Assembly (NCBI GenBank): GCA_017528675.1 | Contig: JAFXOO010000214.1 | Span: forward strand, 1-6,166 | From: Oscillospiraceae bacterium | GTDB lineage: Bacteria > Bacillota > Clostridia > Oscillospirales > Ruminococcaceae | Reading direction: 5' to 3' | Length of the DNA stretch: 6,166 nucleotides | Part shown: positions 5,120 through 6,166 of the stretch, in pieces | Layout of the letters: the number at the start of each line of letters is the position of its first letter | Position numbering within the stretch: the stretch's first letter is position 1 | Translations under genes and position numbers: made by a program | Notes under the pieces: generated by a model | What the model was told of the DNA's origin: nothing | Seen by the model: the letters and a program-made list of their open reading frames with translations, nothing else | Database searches by the model: none

Positions 5120-5914
5120 TTATCCCTTCCGTCCGGCTCTGGACAGATGCCGCAGATCCTCGAATCTGGGCTTGAACTTGTGGTAAACGACCTTGGCACG
5201 CTGACCGTCACGGTAGAAGCGTGCAAGGGCATTGTTGAAATCCACAAGCGTATCGGATACAGAGATCATCTCACAGACACGGCTCACGGTCTCTGCATCG
5301 GTGTTCTTGCCGAGGAGATTGCGCACAGTATTGTAATACTGTACTGTGAACATTGGTGCCTCCCCGGGAGCGGGAATGTCAAATGCCGGCTGCGGCGGAG
5401 CACTTGCGTACCGCTCCACAATCTGCGCAAAGCTCGGCGCAGCACTGGTCTGCATGGTTTCCACAAGGCTCTCACAGAGCTCCTGCGGCACAGCGTCCTT
5501 CTCGGGCTCCGGTTCCTCCTGCCCGAACGATGCCGCAATGTCCGGAACAATCCGCAGATCAATGCTCTCATCCCGGATAAAGCGCTCATAAAATGCAGTG
5601 CCCAGCGTGAAATCCTTGTCACGGCTCACGATAAAGAGCTGCTCTGCACGCTTTGATCCGATGAGATACCCCAGAAACATCATGAGCTGGATGTCAAGTG
5701 CATTCTTGACCGGATCGCTGTTTTTGGGGCTGACATCGACCTCGTTCAGCTCGACTTTTGCCTTGCAGGCAAGAAGCTGTTCATACAGCCCGAAGGTCAG
5801 ACCGCAGCGGTTCTGCGTATAAAAAATATGCAGCGTATCCTGCTCTGTCAGTTCCTCGATGCCCTGGAGTCCTTCTATATAGACATTCTCGTAATCCACC
5901 AGATAAATTGCCAT
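5120..5914 (-). CDS. PIN-like domain protein, probable ribonuclease-type
   Basis: This 264-residue protein starts with MAIYLVDYENV, the first strand of a PIN/NYN-like nuclease fold with the acidic Asp7 and Glu9-Asn10. The other expected acidic sites follow: Asp74 in NALDIQLMMFLG, then Asp99 and Asp101 in SRDKDF. Together they can form the metal-binding cluster for RNA cleavage. Residues 131-188 are a flexible Ala/Pro/Glu-rich linker. Residues 190-255 form a helical C-terminal domain, ending in a basic tail (RHLSRAGRKG). The layout fits stand-alone PIN-like proteins of Clostridia. A role in RNA processing is inferred from the fold, and no target or antitoxin partner is visible. The ATG at 5914 follows GGGAGGTG by about five bases. 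A longer TTG start at 6064 is excluded because that TTG is the promoter's -35 element. The protein should be cytosolic. Confidence 0.94.
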   Translation of the reverse strand: MAIYLVDYENVYIEGLQGIEELTEQDTLHIFYTQNRCGLTFGLYEQLLACKAKVELNEVDVSPKNSDPVKNALDIQLMMFLGYLIGSKRAEQLFIVSRDKDFTLGTAFYERFIRDESIDLRIVPDIAASFGQEEPEPEKDAVPQELCESLVETMQTSAAPSFAQIVERYASAPPQPAFDIPAPGEAPMFTVQYYNTVRNLLGKNTDAETVSRVCEMISVSDTLVDFNNALARFYRDGQRAKVVYHKFKPRFEDLRHLSRAGRKG

Positions 5915-5941
5915 TTTTTCACCTCCCGTTCTTCTGGAATT

Positions 5942-5997
5942 CCGCATTCCGGAGCATTTCTCCGGCAGTGCGGCAGCAAAAGGCAGCCTCACGGCTG
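5942..5997 (-). promoter_or_regulatory. Two hairpins in the PIN-like gene leader
   Basis: The leader is about 114 bases. In transcript order, CAGCC (5997-5993) and GGCTG (5988-5984) close a GTGA (GNRA) tetraloop. Then CCGCA (5973-5969) and TGCGG (5946-5942) flank an inner perfect stem, CCGGAG/CTCCGG (5965-5960 with 5954-5949). The second stem ends about 15 bases before the ribosome binding site. It could control mRNA stability or translation, perhaps by self-cleavage, but that is speculation. Confidence 0.5.
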
Positions 5998-6034
5998 TCT
6001 TCCGAAAGCCGGACAAGCCCGTCTTTCTACTGGT

Positions 6035-6064
6035 ATTATAGCACAAACGGCAGGTGTTTGTCAA
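6035..6064 (-). promoter_or_regulatory. Consensus sigma-A promoter of the PIN-like gene
   Basis: Both hexamers are perfect: TTGACA (6064-6059) and TATAAT (6040-6035), with an 18-base spacer and a TGC extended -10. The spacer ends GTTTGTGC, resembling the other two promoters of the window. The predicted start is near 6028. Confidence 0.9.
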
Positions 6065-6097
6065 CCGGCCGTCTGTTCACCCGGTGGCTGCGATCAG

Positions 6098-6132
6098 AAA
6101 GCTGCTGTGAAGTCTTGCCCCGCAGCAGCTTT
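6098..6132 (-). terminator. Terminator-like hairpin after the right-edge gene
   Basis: AAAGCTGCTG (6132-6123 on the minus strand) pairs perfectly with CAGCAGCTTT (6107-6098) over 10 bp with a 15-base loop. It begins seven bases past a stop codon at 6139. The 3' T-run is only three bases plus TCTG, so efficiency is uncertain. Confidence 0.55.
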
Positions 6133-6138
6133 GGCGTA

Positions 6139-6166
6139 TTATCCGAGCATTCCCTTCATCAGTGCA
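6139..6166 (-). CDS. 3' end of a truncated upstream gene
   Basis: The minus strand from 6165 reads ALMKGMLG and then TAA at 6141-6139. A terminator-like hairpin and then the PIN-like promoter follow at once, which is what the end of a real gene would look like. Eight residues are too few to name a product. Confidence 0.45.

Overview
The window looks like chromosomal DNA from a GC-rich, fibre-degrading gut Firmicute close to Ruminococcus (Oscillospiraceae). Three things suggest this: a secreted protein with a type I dockerin, a PIN-like protein of a type I associate with Clostridia, and vegetative promoters with extended -10 elements and strong AGGAGG ribosome binding sites. The genus is inferred. 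The only markers are protein style and base composition.

Layout, left to right. Bases 1-178 lead into a plus-strand gene (179-1750) for an exported 523-residue dockerin protein. Bases 1751-2662 hold no credible gene. They are a mosaic of palindromic repeats: three copies of a roughly 150-190 bp unit, a 272 bp palindrome-dense insert between copies 2 and 3, and a short tandem tail. The mosaic fills the gap between the convergent stop codons of the dockerin gene and the next gene. Then come three minus-strand genes: a DRE-TIM metalloaldolase resembling 4-hydroxy-2-oxovalerate aldolase (2663-3640), a 382-residue cytosolic protein of unknown function with a DUF6348-like look (3813-4961), and a 264-residue PIN-like nuclease-type protein (5120-5914). 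The last bases (6139-6166) probably hold the 3' end of another minus-strand gene, followed by its terminator hairpin.

The three minus-strand genes do not look like an operon. Each has its own recognisable sigma-A promoter and its own ribosome binding site. A very strong intrinsic terminator separates the PIN gene from the unknown gene, and a weaker hairpin lies between the unknown gene and the aldolase. All three promoters share a GTTT(C)GTGn block directly upstream of the -10. The promoter of the unknown gene also sits inside a 37-base near-perfect inverted repeat that looks like an operator. I see no shared pathway linking the genes.

The most interesting material is non-coding: the repeat mosaic, where one arm-loop-arm has different sequence and length in different copies yet still pairs, and the palindromic promoter. 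No database or folding program could be run, so family names rest on motif recognition.
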